A DNA stretch of 32,000 bases from Mesostigma viride (GCA_009746045.1 RPFO01000448.1:447126-479125), one strand, 5' to 3'. Positions 12,101 through 20,398 are shown, counted from the first letter of the stretch. A program made the numbers and translations. The notes: a model not told the origin generated them from the letters alone.

Positions 12101-12753
12101 TGTCCACGAATGCGGAAGTGCCAGCTGGCGGGATCATACAGCTTGAGCGTGACGACATTTTCCCGGCGCTCGAGCAGCTGCTTCGCGAGCGGACTGCGTA
12201 CGCCCCCCAGGAGCCTCGCCAAGAGCCCCTGGGAGCTGCTTTTGTGGCCACGTCGATGAACAACATGAACAACCCTCCTCGCTCCTCTGGCAATGCATCC
12301 CAGGCAACATGCCGGAAGGACAACTCGGGGGGGTCAGACAACAAGAATGACAAAAACCAGGGCAATGGGGTGAAGAAGAGAGCAGGCCAGCGTGATGCGG
12401 GGGTAACCGACGAGGCCTGGGCTAGGCTGCAGCATCGCCAGGATGACGAGGAAAGGCGACGTGCCGCGGAGGAAGAAGAGAAGCGTCGCCTCGAAGAGGA
12501 AGCCAAGAAGCTGGCGGAGAGGCTCAGGTTGGAGCACGAGGCGAGGGAGCAAGCGCGCTTAGAAGAGGAACTTCGACGTCTCCAGGAGCAGCTCCAGGCC
12601 ATCGAGGCGGCGCAAAGGGAGGAGATGCGCCGCCAGCAAAGGCTCCGGGAGTTGGGCAGGTGCTGCGCAGGTTACGACTGGATCCGCATTTCCGATACCA
12701 TGTATCAGTGCGCGGGTGGAAGCCACTTTGCCTCCGTGGCAGAATTGGCATGA
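9148..12753 (+). CDS. Triple CbbX/SpoVK-type AAA+ ATPase exon with C-terminal coiled coil
   Basis: The frame runs 1201 codons to a TGA at 12751. After an alpha-helical N-terminal part (9148-9660) come three AAA+ modules of the CbbX (CbxX/CfqX, SpoVK-like) kind. Their Walker A motifs are GNPGTGKT (9847), GNPGTGKT (about 10684) and GAPGTGKT (about 11524). Their Walker B motifs are FIDEAY, VIDEAY and FIDEAY (about 10027, 10864, 11704). Each module also has a GLxxRF-type arginine-finger segment (GLPERF, GLARRF, GLSSRF). A linker rich in Asn, Gly and Lys precedes a Glu/Arg/Lys coiled coil (about 12415-12650). The last 35 residues hold two adjacent Cys, a Trp and a CAGGSHF motif, which I recall as a tail on related fungal AAA+ proteins. 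Family knowledge: CbbX-type AAA+ proteins remodel protein partners using ATP. All three nucleotide sites look intact. It most likely forms the C-terminal part of the preceding gene; otherwise it is a separate gene starting at 9157. Confidence 0.85.
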   Translation, partial: GRQMTSQGIPEFMASVPQPFSAGLTAGLKSMASGSMLEASRLFERIHAAAGSTGVITDALLLLLVCRTKLNDDGVKAEAAKLMETWDGFAHLTVTELFGVAALLDYLPGNTARKKAAHTYAKLFVDMDCGPDAFWTWFKDRAREIVSRTAPMLGARGSAPTNNPQPKALTVSERWQQIVAKDSTIAIPAMNELLQMTGLEAVKEQFLGIYHWVRIAKRRGESLHEKRLNVVLSGNPGTGKTTVARLYGSFLVSLGALSGDAMEETSGAKLVQGGVDELKKLLEAIEKKGGGVLFIDEAYQLNPQSEMYGRRVLDYLLAEVENKIGKLVVALAGYKTKMEQLFEHNEGLPERFPYKFTFEDYDDSELMGMLQKRIVKKIPSPDLLIEGGMDGKPMRILIRRLGQGRGKEGFGNARAVANLWDKIMVRQATRLASESAKGIPCNDYEFKREDLLGPNVRLALNNSAAYKALQGMIGMTAVKAAVDGLVKVIETNVEREEREEPLLRMSLNRLFLGNPGTGKTTVAKHYAGILKDLGLLSKGEVIIKNPSDFIGGHLGQSEEKTTGILKSAAGNVLVIDEAYGLFSSGFAGSGQDPYKESVIDTIVAKVQNVPGEDLAVLMLGYQKQMEEFLTKANPGLARRFALEDAFVFEDYKDDELLLILTDKLAQKGLQAGFPAKRAAVEHLAKQRRRPNFGNGGAVENLISSAVTRMNARLGAMSPVERARAQELTAEDFDPDLATVSLVNGGDLSSFFSELVGCEAAKKKLAEYKAFIELAHKRGQDPLQDLNLCFRFEGAPGTGKTTVARKMGQIFKSLGILGDGGVVEVSATDLIGQYVGQTGPKTRDKLREALDRVLFIDEAYRLKPGHNSFASEALNEMVDALTKPEFHNKLVVILAGYPREIHELVQSNSGLSSRFKEIVLFEDFTPDQCLAMLKEKLKGAYALPPGMDEEIKAHFAGLMKVAGWGNGRDVEGLRKDFQKRAAHRIMSTNAEVPAGGIIQLERDDIFPALEQLLRERTAYAPQEPRQEPLGAAFVATSMNNMNNPPRSSGNASQATCRKDNSGGSDNKNDKNQGNGVKKRAGQRDAGVTDEAWARLQHRQDDEERRRAAEEEEKRRLEEEAKKLAERLRLEHEAREQARLEEELRRLQEQLQAIEAAQREEMRRQQRLRELGRCCAGYDWIRISDTMYQCAGGSHFASVAELA

Positions 12754-13427
12754 GCGCTGCTGAGCTTGCTGATGTGCTCACGCAGCACATGTTTAAAGCT
12801 GTGAAATCATTATGCTTGATACTGGGTGGCTTGGCTTCATGCACAAGTGTGGCGTGCAACGGGTGAGCTTAAGCTGATGTCGAAAGCATATGTTTTACCA
12901 CCACCACCACCACCGCAGCTGCCGCCGCCGCCACCAACACCACCACTGCTGCCACCATCACCACCGCTACCACCGCCTCCGCCTCCGCCACCGCCGCTGC
13001 CACCACCACCACCACCACCACCACCACCACCACCACCACCACCACCACCACCACCACCATTACTGCTAATCATTACCTTTTTCTACTTATAGTATTTACG
13101 TAGAGACAACAGTTCCTGGAGACACAACTATTCCTGCACGCATGGCGGTCCAACGTCGTGTGACCTTATGGTAGTATCGAAAATTGGATGGGCGTTTGCT
13201 ATTGGGATACGTTTTAACCCAGTATAGATGAGGATTATAGCCCCATCTAGAGCAACTACAGCCTGGTTTGGGGCATGATGCAGACGTTTTTTTTTTGTTT
13301 TAACTTTTGTGTAATCATGTTTCTAATGAGATTCGTATAGTACTCCGTGGCCATTGCTTGCCTATTCTCATGATGTTCACGCAAGTACGTACTATTCTGA
13401 CCCCAAGTCTGAACATTTAGACAGGCA
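12754..13427 (+). other. 3' flank of the giant gene, no gene seen
   Basis: It contains the CCA microsatellite and then AT-rich sequence with no protein-like frame. A TGTAA, the usual green-algal poly(A) signal, occurs at 13310-13314, about 560 bases after the stop. That is rather far for a 3' UTR, and one pentamer is weak evidence. Confidence 0.4.
12898..13059 (+). repeat. CCA/CCG trinucleotide microsatellite
   Basis: About 160 bases of CCA units with interspersed CCG and CTG variants end in a pure (CCA)n run of roughly 17 units. It begins about 145 bases after the stop codon of the AAA+ exon. Polyproline, polyglycine and polyvaline frames across it are artefacts. Confidence 0.95.
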
Positions 13428-13428
13428 T

Positions 13429-13932
13429 ATTTCTGGCCTGCGCTAGTTGTCTCTTTGATGTTGTCGCAGGCCTGTCACCAAGATACAACATACCGTACAG
13501 TTTGCATATTAGGATTTGTATGCGGATTTACCTTTTGTTTCCCACATTCTTAGGCACCGGCGCCTGGGCCTAGCCGGGCACCTGGCTCGCACAGATCAGG
13601 TAGACACTTCAGATACTATTAGCGGGCACTAAGCCCGCGCAGCCCCCGGGCGGTATATGTCCTAACATTGCAGCCCCCGAGTGGACATGGCGGGGTAGCT
13701 CCGAGCATGATCATAACTTTCGATTCCGGCCATGATTAGACTCGTCTTTTGATGACGAACACATTGGTATTTCCTCGTAAATGGTGTTAGAGCAATCGCA
13801 GCAATGGTGCTCACCACTAAACACTCCCGGCCAGTTAGGCTCGAAACACACGCCCTGATCAAGCAAGCTGTTTCCGGCCCCACCGTCTAGCTAGGTCATC
13901 TAGTCGCTCTACACGTAATTAATTAATTAATT
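13429..13932 (+). mobile_element. 5'-truncated LINE fragment, plus strand
   Basis: Bases 13498-13606 match, with point changes, the minus-strand LINE copy at about 16040-16190 and the plus-strand copy at about 20279-20395. The shared words include TTTCCCACATTCTTA and GGCGCCTGGGCCTAG. In the LINE this is the segment coding for the region after the RT. Bases 13429-13458 match part of the direct repeats at 14292 and 14792. The piece ends at a TTAATTAA tract (13917-13932), the kind of simple tail seen on the other copies. It is heavily mutated, with no usable frame. Confidence 0.6.
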
Positions 13933-14060
13933 AGGAACATAACTCCGTTGGGAGTAAATGTAGCACATATCCCAGAGAAGGGGCATGTGGCTTTTAATAC
14001 ATTCTAAGCGACTTCCTGCAAGGGTGGGAATGTAAACAACACTTGCTCGAGGTGCACCAG
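13915..14060 (-). mobile_element. LINE 3' end of the second tail type, minus strand
   Basis: The TTAATTAA tract is followed by a stem-loop at 13937-13961 (core CTCC-GTTG-GGAG) and the words TGTAGCACATAT and CCC. The same arrangement occurs at 18711-18775, where it is the 3' end of a longer minus-strand LINE. The inner boundary is uncertain. Confidence 0.5.
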
Positions 14061-14291
14061 GGCACCTGCACCCCCATGATCTATCAAGCTATGCCCAGCG
14101 AAGGGGGAGCCTGTCATGGGGAGGGAAGATCTATCAACATGGCTATGCAAAAGCTAAGGCATGGCTTCCCAGCAGAGAGTGGCTCTCTGCGTACTCACAG
14201 CATAACTAAATAATAAAGCTAGGCATCATCTGGTGTGTGGCGCGTCATGGGCTGCTTCCGGCCCCACCGTCTAGGTCATCTAGTCGCTCCA

Positions 14292-14455
14292 CACGTAAGC
14301 CAGCCATAATTTCAATGCACAAGGATACACATTTCCATCACCATTCATCTTCATCATCCTGAACGACTCGAAAACGCGGAAAAGATAACGGCAGGCTCGA
14401 GCTACCATGGTCCGGATTCTCCCGATTTCTGGCCTGCGCTGGTTGTCTCTTTGAC
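14292..14455. repeat. Direct repeat, first copy (about 164 bp)
   Basis: It is closely similar to 14792-14952, from CACGTAAGCCAGCCATAAT through GGCCTGCGCTGGTTGTCTC, with small indels. The preceding 30 bases (CCACCGTCTAGGTCATCTAG and neighbours) also resemble 13875-13912. On the minus strand it reads as a short Arg-rich segment I do not recognise. Confidence 0.8.
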
Positions 14456-14559
14456 ACATGTACATGACTATTAAGGTTCATAAATCAGCGGGTATAGTGC
14501 ATGTAGTAGGCGTGCATGTACAAGGCCACTGTCTAACTATTCTACACTACTACTGCTGT

Positions 14560-14952
14560 ATTCCCCTAAGCTGGGGCGTCTTGAGTCGCTGGGGCCGCGG
14601 TGGTCGCTGGGGTCGCGTGCCAGGGCTTGTGGCCGACGTAGATGGCCACCCGGCCCCTTCCAGTACACCGGCTGGCCCGCCTTGGTCTGCCACAGCTGGA
14701 GGTAAGTCGGCCATAACTCCCGTCGCCGTTGTTGCTGCGCCGGGGTCAAGTCGTCGTCCACGGTGAAGGGAGTCAGTGTTCTCGAGCTCTGCACGTAAGC
14801 CAGCCATAATTTTAATGCACAAGGCTACACATTTCCATCATTCATATTCATCATCCTGAAGGGCTCGAACACGCGGACAAGATAACGGCAGGCTCGCGCT
14901 ACCATGGTCCGGATTCTCCCGATTTCTGGCCTGCGCTGGTTGTCTCCTTGAC
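14560..14952 (-). pseudogene. Remnant of a retroelement coding region (possible LINE ORF1-like or linker segment)
   Basis: On the minus strand one frame runs from the second direct repeat into a segment with a VDDDLTPAQQQRRRELWP motif, then a Tyr/Leu/Gln stretch and VYWKG. An LT-x-E/Q motif followed by a basic helix and a W-x-G turn is, from memory, common in proteins of non-LTR elements. This agrees with the LINE surroundings but is a weak match. The frame decays further downstream and has no credible start. Confidence 0.35.
14792..14952. repeat. Direct repeat, second copy (about 161 bp)
   Basis: This is the same unit as 14292-14455, in the same orientation and 500 bases apart. It is followed by TTGATACAA, whereas the first copy is followed by ACATGTACA, so the similarity stops sharply on this side. 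Confidence 0.8.
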
Positions 14953-15164
14953 GTTGATACAATTTTCTGCAGCTATCGCCCCAGATTTCGCAAGCTCTCG
15001 ACACCGGCCTGCCCAGCAAATATCAATCTTTTTCAGCTCGATATGGCGGAATTCGATTCATCCCAGCCATCCCAAGAGTCCGCGGCCCTGCACCAACTTG
15101 CTGATGAAGCCATGGCCTTGATGGCAACCGGCCCTTGCACGATATGCCGGATGCCACTATGTGC

Positions 15165-15358
15165 ATCCGACCGCTGTGGGGGCTCCGCGTGTGACCGCGT
15201 ATGGTGCATTCATGAGCGATTCGGGCCGTGGTGCCCACAACCCTGTAACTAGGACCTAGATAGCTTATACATCATCCATTCCACTCCATCCCATGTTCCC
15301 CTCCCACTGAGGACTTATGCTCACGTGACGCAGTCACGTGACTATTAATTAATTAATT
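15165..15358 (+). mobile_element. LINE 3' end, plus strand (copy A)
   Basis: It matches the 3' part of copy C (about 17036-17217) and, inverted, copy B. Shared words include GGGGGCTCCGCGTGTGACCG, AACTAGGACCTAGATAGCTT and CCCTCCCACTGAGGACTTAT. It ends with a perfect 8-bp stem and 3-base loop, CACGTGACGCAGTCACGTG (15322-15340), then ACTATTAATTAATTAATT. Confidence 0.8.
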
Positions 15359-15619
15359 CATTACCGGAAAAGAGGTTCAATGGAGGTTCAATGGAGTTAC
15401 CTGCCTTTAGGGGGCAGTTAATTAAAAAAACCCGTTTATTAGACCTTAATTTTTAGGCTAGGAAGGATGACATCAGCGATGACATCATCACAGAAGCTTG
15501 TAGAAACATCCTAGCATATAATTTCCTAGCATATTCCCAGCATCACGTGACATAGTCACCGTCGTGTCTATTCATTAATTAACTAATAAATCAGTCCCAG
15601 CATATTCTTAGTATATTGA
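15359..15619 (+). other. Spacer between two LINE ends, with a decayed tail copy
   Basis: There is no gene. A near tandem GAGGTTCAATGG repeat lies at about 15371-15395, followed by ACATCAGCGATGACATCATC. A decayed version of the LINE terminus (TCACGTGACATAGTCAC, then GTGTCTATTCATTAATTAA) lies at about 15543-15585 in plus orientation. Confidence 0.5.
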
Positions 15620-16760
15620 CTAATTAATTAATAGACACGTGACTGCGTCACGTGAGCATAAGTCCTCAGTGGGAGGGGAACATGGGATGGAATGGATGGG
15701 GTAAGCTATCTAGGTCCTAGTTACAGGGGTGTGGGCACCGCGGCCCGAATCGCTATGAATGCCATTGTTACGCGGCCACGTGTACGCGGAGCCCCCACAG
15801 ACTTGGGGGTGGTCTCCTTCATTACTACTTGCCATCTATCCTTGCGTACCGTCTGCCTCCATATTACAGACAAACCAGGAGGCTGCCCGGGCGTGAGCCC
15901 GTCGCGTCTAGTGTAGCACGTGTCCATGCCGAGTCTATCACGAAAAGTCCACGGGTGGCGGCCCTGCCGCGCGCGGCCTGGGGCACGCCAGGTGAGGACA
16001 TATCGCCCAGGCTGCCAGGCGGGTTTGGTGCCGGCTAGCTAGTCTATCTGATGTGTCTACCTGATCTGTGCGGGCCATGTGCCCGGCTAGGCCCAGGCGC
16101 CTGTGCCTAATAATGTGGGAAACATATAGGGCAAATCAGCGTACAAATCCTCATTACTAATGTGCAAACCAAAGGGCCTTAATTGCGCAGCATCTTGGTG
16201 ACGTTGCCGTCGAGTCGTTGCTCCATGCAGCTCCTGCGTCAGTGTCCAGGTCTCGGCGCCGTAGGTCAGGATCGTCAGAATGACGACCTTGAAGAGGTCA
16301 CGCTTGACGATCCGGGGTAGGGCGGGGTTGCCGTGCTCCACCAGCGGCGGTGGTCATGGAGGTGCGCCCACGCCATGCCGATCCGTGTCGTCAGGTCGTC
16401 CTCGCAGTCGGGAAGCCAACTGCCGAGCAGCTTAAAGCGGCCTGAAGTAGGGTAGGGGACCTCGGTGTCGTCTAAGAGGTGGAGTGTGGGTGGGGGCCCT
16501 GCCATGCCGAGGGCCAGCCAGGGCCTCCGTTTTGGGGCTGATTTCTAGACCAACCGCCCGAGCCTCGAGCACCAGGCAGTCCAGCCAAAGTTGGGCAGAC
16601 TCCGGCTTCTCGATGAGCGTGATGTCGTCGGCATAAATGAGGTCAGCAAGTAAATTCTGCTTGTTAGTCGGCCCCCCTTCTCCAAGCTCGTCCGTGATCG
16701 CTATAGGCCGGGGGCACGGCCTGCAATGCTAGCGAAGCGACCACGTGCCTGGCGCATAGC
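15620..16760 (-). mobile_element. Non-LTR (LINE) copy with RT and post-RT pieces, minus strand (copy B)
   Basis: Read on the minus strand, it begins with a reverse-transcriptase catalytic segment LIYADDI (16621-16647). It continues through GLEISPKT (about 16520-16545), an FKLLGSW segment (16425-16445) and a TYGAETWTL motif (16226-16254). All are typical of the RT palm/thumb and post-RT region of non-LTR elements. Frameshifts separate these pieces, so no intact protein is made. The 3' UTR continues to the stem-loop at 15636-15654 and ends in a TTAATTAATTAG tail at 15620-15633. The 5' part (endonuclease, most of the RT) is absent or beyond recognition near 16760. Confidence 0.8.
16087..16660 (-). 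pseudogene. Reverse transcriptase C-terminal part (LINE copy B)
   Basis: This is the coding remnant within copy B. The YADD catalytic box is intact but the frame changes between about 16505 and 16540 and again near 16330. Compared with a typical LINE ORF2, only the last quarter is represented. Confidence 0.75.
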
Positions 16761-16849
16761 ATAATCCACTACAATAATGAACAGCTAGGTAAGGCCGGAC
16801 AGGACGTTCTTAGTATATATTCCAGGAATATTCCTGGCATACTCTTAGG

Positions 16850-17217
16850 AATATTCCTGGCAGGGCCGCCACCCGTGGACTTTTCGTGATAGACTCCGCA
16901 TGGTGCATGAGCTACACTAGACGTGACCGGCTCACACCCGGGCAGCCTCCTGGTTTGTCTGTAATATGGAGGCAGATGCATGGTACGCAAGGATAGATGG
17001 CAAGTAGTGATGAAGGAGACCACCCGGCCCCAAGTCTGTGGGGGCTCCGCGTGTGACCGCGTATGGCATTCATAGCGATTCGGGCCGCGGTGCCCACACC
17101 CCTGTAACTAGGACCTAGATAGCTTACCCCATCCATTCCATCCCATGTTCCCCTCCCACTGAGGACTTATGCTCACGTGACGCAGTCACGTGTCTATTAA
17201 TTAATTAATTAATTAAT
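16850..17217 (+). mobile_element. LINE 3' end, plus strand (copy C)
   Basis: About 360 bases are the inverted counterpart of 15620-15975 with roughly a dozen differences. They run from GGCAGGGCCGCCACCCGTGG through the same stem-loop (17174-17192) to a longer TTAATTAATTAATTAATTAA tail (17195-17217). With copy B it makes an apparent 360-bp inverted repeat, which I interpret as two LINE 3' ends in opposite orientation rather than a DNA transposon. Confidence 0.75.
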
Positions 17218-18130
17218 ACTCTTAGAACATTCCTAGAACATTCTAGACATGATCCAATGAGCTGGCATAATAGCTAGATGCCAAGTGTCTTCGTAATAAT
17301 GTGCCACATAACATGATTAATATAAAGTGACGCATCTCTTCTCCTTGGAGTGACAAGTGTCATGCAATGAGTCTACCCACTTGTCATCATGTAAGTCATA
17401 TGTAACATGCGTCATCATGAGCTTCCAGCACTTGTCAGCTCATGGACCAAACACTTGTCCACTAGGCCATAGCACCACTTAACCCAATTGTCAATCAATT
17501 GTACGTTATTGTGCTACTAGGCTGACTCAGGGTACAAGTCATCCATGTCCAAGTATAGACATAGGACTATGGCACATGAATATTGCATGATCAGCTCATT
17601 GAGCCCGATTCATCTAGCTTATCATAGCTATCAAATTCCCAGTCCACATGGAATAATAAATCCAACAAGATATAAATCCGGCTGGGATATATTGTGGCCA
17701 GGTGGATAAAATATCCCTAACAATGGGCACGCGTGGTACTTATCAAACTGATGGCAACTAGATAGAGGGCCCTATAGGCCCGACCTGGGGGTGTTGTCCC
17801 TCCGGTATGTAGAGTCGCCCTCTGGGCCTGACCAGTTGGTTAGTCATCCTTTGTCCTTGGTGTGGATATTGTTTAATTCCTACGCTTGCCCTGCCTAGCT
17901 AGTGCCGTCCCTCCCGGCAAGCCTCTGTGCCAGGCAGTTAGGGGAACCTCACACCCGGCGTGGTGCTGGTGAACCCTACACCGTTTGGGGTGGACTCGCG
18001 GTAAACATATTTATGCCTTGGACCTTGGGCGGCTAGTTGATTGTGTTGGGTATAGTTGGGTGCGTTAGGTTTTTCCTACCCCTTTTCAGTGTTTCCTCCC
18101 TGGAGGTAGGGAGAGGGCTCCCTACCTTTG
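17218..18130 (+). other. AT-rich, then GC-neutral spacer, no gene seen
   Basis: Bases 17218-17750 are AT-rich with short ATTCC/GAACATTC words, a GGGATAT/ATATCCC inverted pair (about 17684-17728) and no protein-like frame. Bases 17750-18130 are of mixed composition and may be the decayed inner end of the LTR element that follows. Confidence 0.5.
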
Positions 18131-18142
18131 TGGGAGGGGAGA
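18131..18142 (+). other. Candidate polypurine tract
   Basis: TGGGAGGGGAGA directly abuts the TG that opens the candidate LTR. In LTR elements the plus-strand primer lies exactly there, just before the 3' LTR. Confidence 0.5.
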
Positions 18143-18528
18143 TGTTACGTCGCGTAACAACCTGCTGTAGTTACGGCCGTAAATGTAGGCCTTATTACGT
18201 TTCAGTGGCCTCTGACAGTTCATTCTGTACGGTCTGTGGTTATGACCGTGAGCTTTCCTACGCCTGCGTCGGTAGTTAGTACCTTTGGCCGGTGGTTACT
18301 TGGGCCTATCACCGGCAATTGTGTGCATGGTACTGTAGTTCGGTGCATCTGCGCCGCGCTGCGTACTTTAAATAGTAGTGGTCCTTATACTTTGTGTAGA
18401 TGTAGTGGACCAGCTTGGTTCCCACATGCGAGGGCCATGTCGGCCCGAGCATGCCTGGCCGTTGGTGGTCATTTATGCACGTTCTACCCCTCGTGTTGGG
18501 ACTCGGCGTGTGTTATGGATTCGTAACA
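18143..18528 (+). mobile_element. Candidate LTR (3' LTR of a decayed retroelement)
   Basis: The 386-bp block starts TGTTACG and ends CGTAACA, a perfect 7-bp inverted terminus of the TG...CA type required for LTRs. A purine tract precedes it. The 5-base flanks differ (GGAGA and CATAA), so it is not a simple solo LTR with a target duplication. I found no second LTR within the window. Short frames inside it are not protein-like. Confidence 0.5.
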
Positions 18529-18710
18529 CATAATATCAGCTTGGGTCATGGCTTGTTAGGTGTTTTCTTCGTAATATCCTGAATTGAATTGGTGTATGGC
18601 ATACTGTAATCGGATGTACAAGAAAGCATTGAGAACTGAATCGTCCCGTCCTCGGTCTTATCCTCAGTATAGCTCCTCATCATTGGGAACCCTCACTAGT
18701 TTAGGTAATA

Positions 18711-19690
18711 TTAAATTAAATTAAATTAAATTATAACATGACTCCGTTGGGAGATCATGTAGCACATATTCCCGCGTGGATGGATGGAGGGGGGACAAAG
18801 CCGCGAAACCGAACTGATCTAACTCTAAGCTAATCTAATCTATAAAACCCTACCTATTCTACTCATGCAGCAAAGCGCCCCCTTCCGCTTGGGGGGAGGG
18901 GGCTTGCCCACTGTCAGGGGCGGGCATATGAGCCTGGACAATGGTCTTCCATGCACCTCTTCTTGTCCTGCATAGCAGTCCAAGCAAGAGAGAGGGAGTG
19001 AATGCGACGTTCAAACTGAGCTGGGACCACTAGGTCAGCCAGCAACTGCTGTGGGTAGGTCATGACATGTTTGGGCACCTACCTTCTCAGGAATTTGTCC
19101 TTGGCGGGGCCAGGCCAGGTCAGGATATGCCGCCCTGGCTGGCCGAGCCGCTGGGGGCCGGCCATGCAGACCGAGGTCGGTGTCTACCTGGCTGGTGCGA
19201 GCAAGATGTCCTACGAATGCTATACGACGCTGTCTAATCTCGTCCGAAATGCGAGGCATGCCCTGGTACAAAGATTCTAAAGACCTATGCGTGGAAAACC
19301 CTACATTCAGGGCCTGACGGAGCATCCTGGTCACCGTGCCGTTTAGCTTGGCCGCCAGCGTGTCCGTGAGCGTCCATGCCTCGGCGCCATACGTGAGCAC
19401 CAGTGAGGACCAGGACCTTGAGGAGCATGCGCTTGCGGTGCTCGCCGAGGGCCTTCGAGTGCCAGTAGTTTTTGAACGAATGATGCCGAGCCCAGGCCTG
19501 GCCGATGCGGGTGTCCACATCGGCGGCGGTGTCAGTAAGCATGCTCCCCAGCAGTTTGAAGCGATCACGAAACGGGACCTCTGTCCCGTCTAGCAGCCGC
19601 GGCAGCGGCGGGCGACTGGAAGCCCCAATCACCATATAGCCTCAGTTTTGACACTAATCTCCAACCCCACCGCCCGGGGTAGGTAACACT
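18711..19690 (-). mobile_element. Non-LTR (LINE) copy with RT and post-RT pieces, minus strand
   Basis: On the minus strand: GLEISVKTEA (about 19640-19670), then RFKLLGS (about 19550-19570), then TYGAEAWTL (about 19370-19396). A long post-RT stretch follows, with RRIAFVGHLART. The order matches copy B, with one frameshift near 19400-19430 separating the two halves. The 3' UTR runs to a stem-loop at 18736-18760 and a TTAAATTAAATTAAA tail at 18711-18731. Its 3' UTR differs from copies A, B and C, so it is a second subfamily. Confidence 0.75.
19035..19635 (-). pseudogene. RT C-terminal and post-RT region (second LINE subfamily)
   Basis: This is the best-preserved LINE protein stretch in the window: about 177 residues are open in one frame (19568 to 19035). 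The N-terminal piece overlaps in another frame (19635 to 19285), so at least one indel breaks the gene. The catalytic YADD box is not included in this copy. Confidence 0.7.
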
Positions 19691-19789
19691 GAGGCGCGGT
19701 TCCTGGGTAGGTCGTGAGAGAGATAGTCAGAGACGTGTAACATCAAGTCTCAATGACATTGACAAGCCGGAGTGGCTGCCCTTGACTTT

Positions 19790-20398
19790 GGCTGCCAGAC
19801 TGCCTGCATGGCTGGCGCTCTAGCCGGCTCGTGCTGTTGGTCTAGAAATCAGCCCCAAAACGGCCGGAGACCGCCAATTGATTGCGTTCGATCGGGCCGG
19901 GCCCCCACCCCAACTCCGCCTCTTGGACGACACCGACTGCATACCCTACACTTCCGGCCGCGCTTCAAGCTACTAGGATGCAGTAGGCTTCCCAGTTCCC
20001 GACTGCGAGGACGGCATGGCGACCCGGATCGATAGGCATGGCGTGCAGGGCGCAGCTCCACGCGGAACACCGCGCCGCTGGTGGAGCGACCCCGCCCTTT
20101 GCCGGATAATTTGTCAAGCACGACCGGCTGTTCAAGGTACGTCGTCATTCTGACGATCACGGCGCCGAGACATGGACGCTGAGTCGCTGACGCTGCGCAT
20201 GGAGCTGGAGCGAAACGACTCAACGGCAACGTCAGGCCAAGATGCTGCGCACAGCACTTGATCTTCTCAGCTTTGGTTTGCACAGTAGCAATGAGGATTT
20301 GTACGCTTATTTATGTACAGTATGTTTCCCACATTCTTACGTATAAAGCAACAGGCGCCTGGGCCTAGGGCTCCGGGCACCTGGACTAGGAACTCGGG
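19790..20398 (+). mobile_element. Degenerate LINE copy, plus strand
   Basis: The plus strand carries GLEISPK at about 19840, a LLDDTD segment near 19920 and the FKLLG region near 19965. These correspond to copy B in the same order but with many indels and substitutions. The end (20279-20395) matches the post-RT segment seen at 13498 and 16190. It stops near CCGGGCACCTGG without a recognisable tail. Confidence 0.65.

Noticed and set aside
12826-13092. Polyproline protein downstream of the AAA+ exon
   Set aside because: It is the CCA microsatellite read in frame.
15620-17217. DNA transposon with 360-bp terminal inverted repeats
   Set aside because: The ends are LINE 3' ends with tails; the same end occurs alone at 15165-15358 and no transposase is present.
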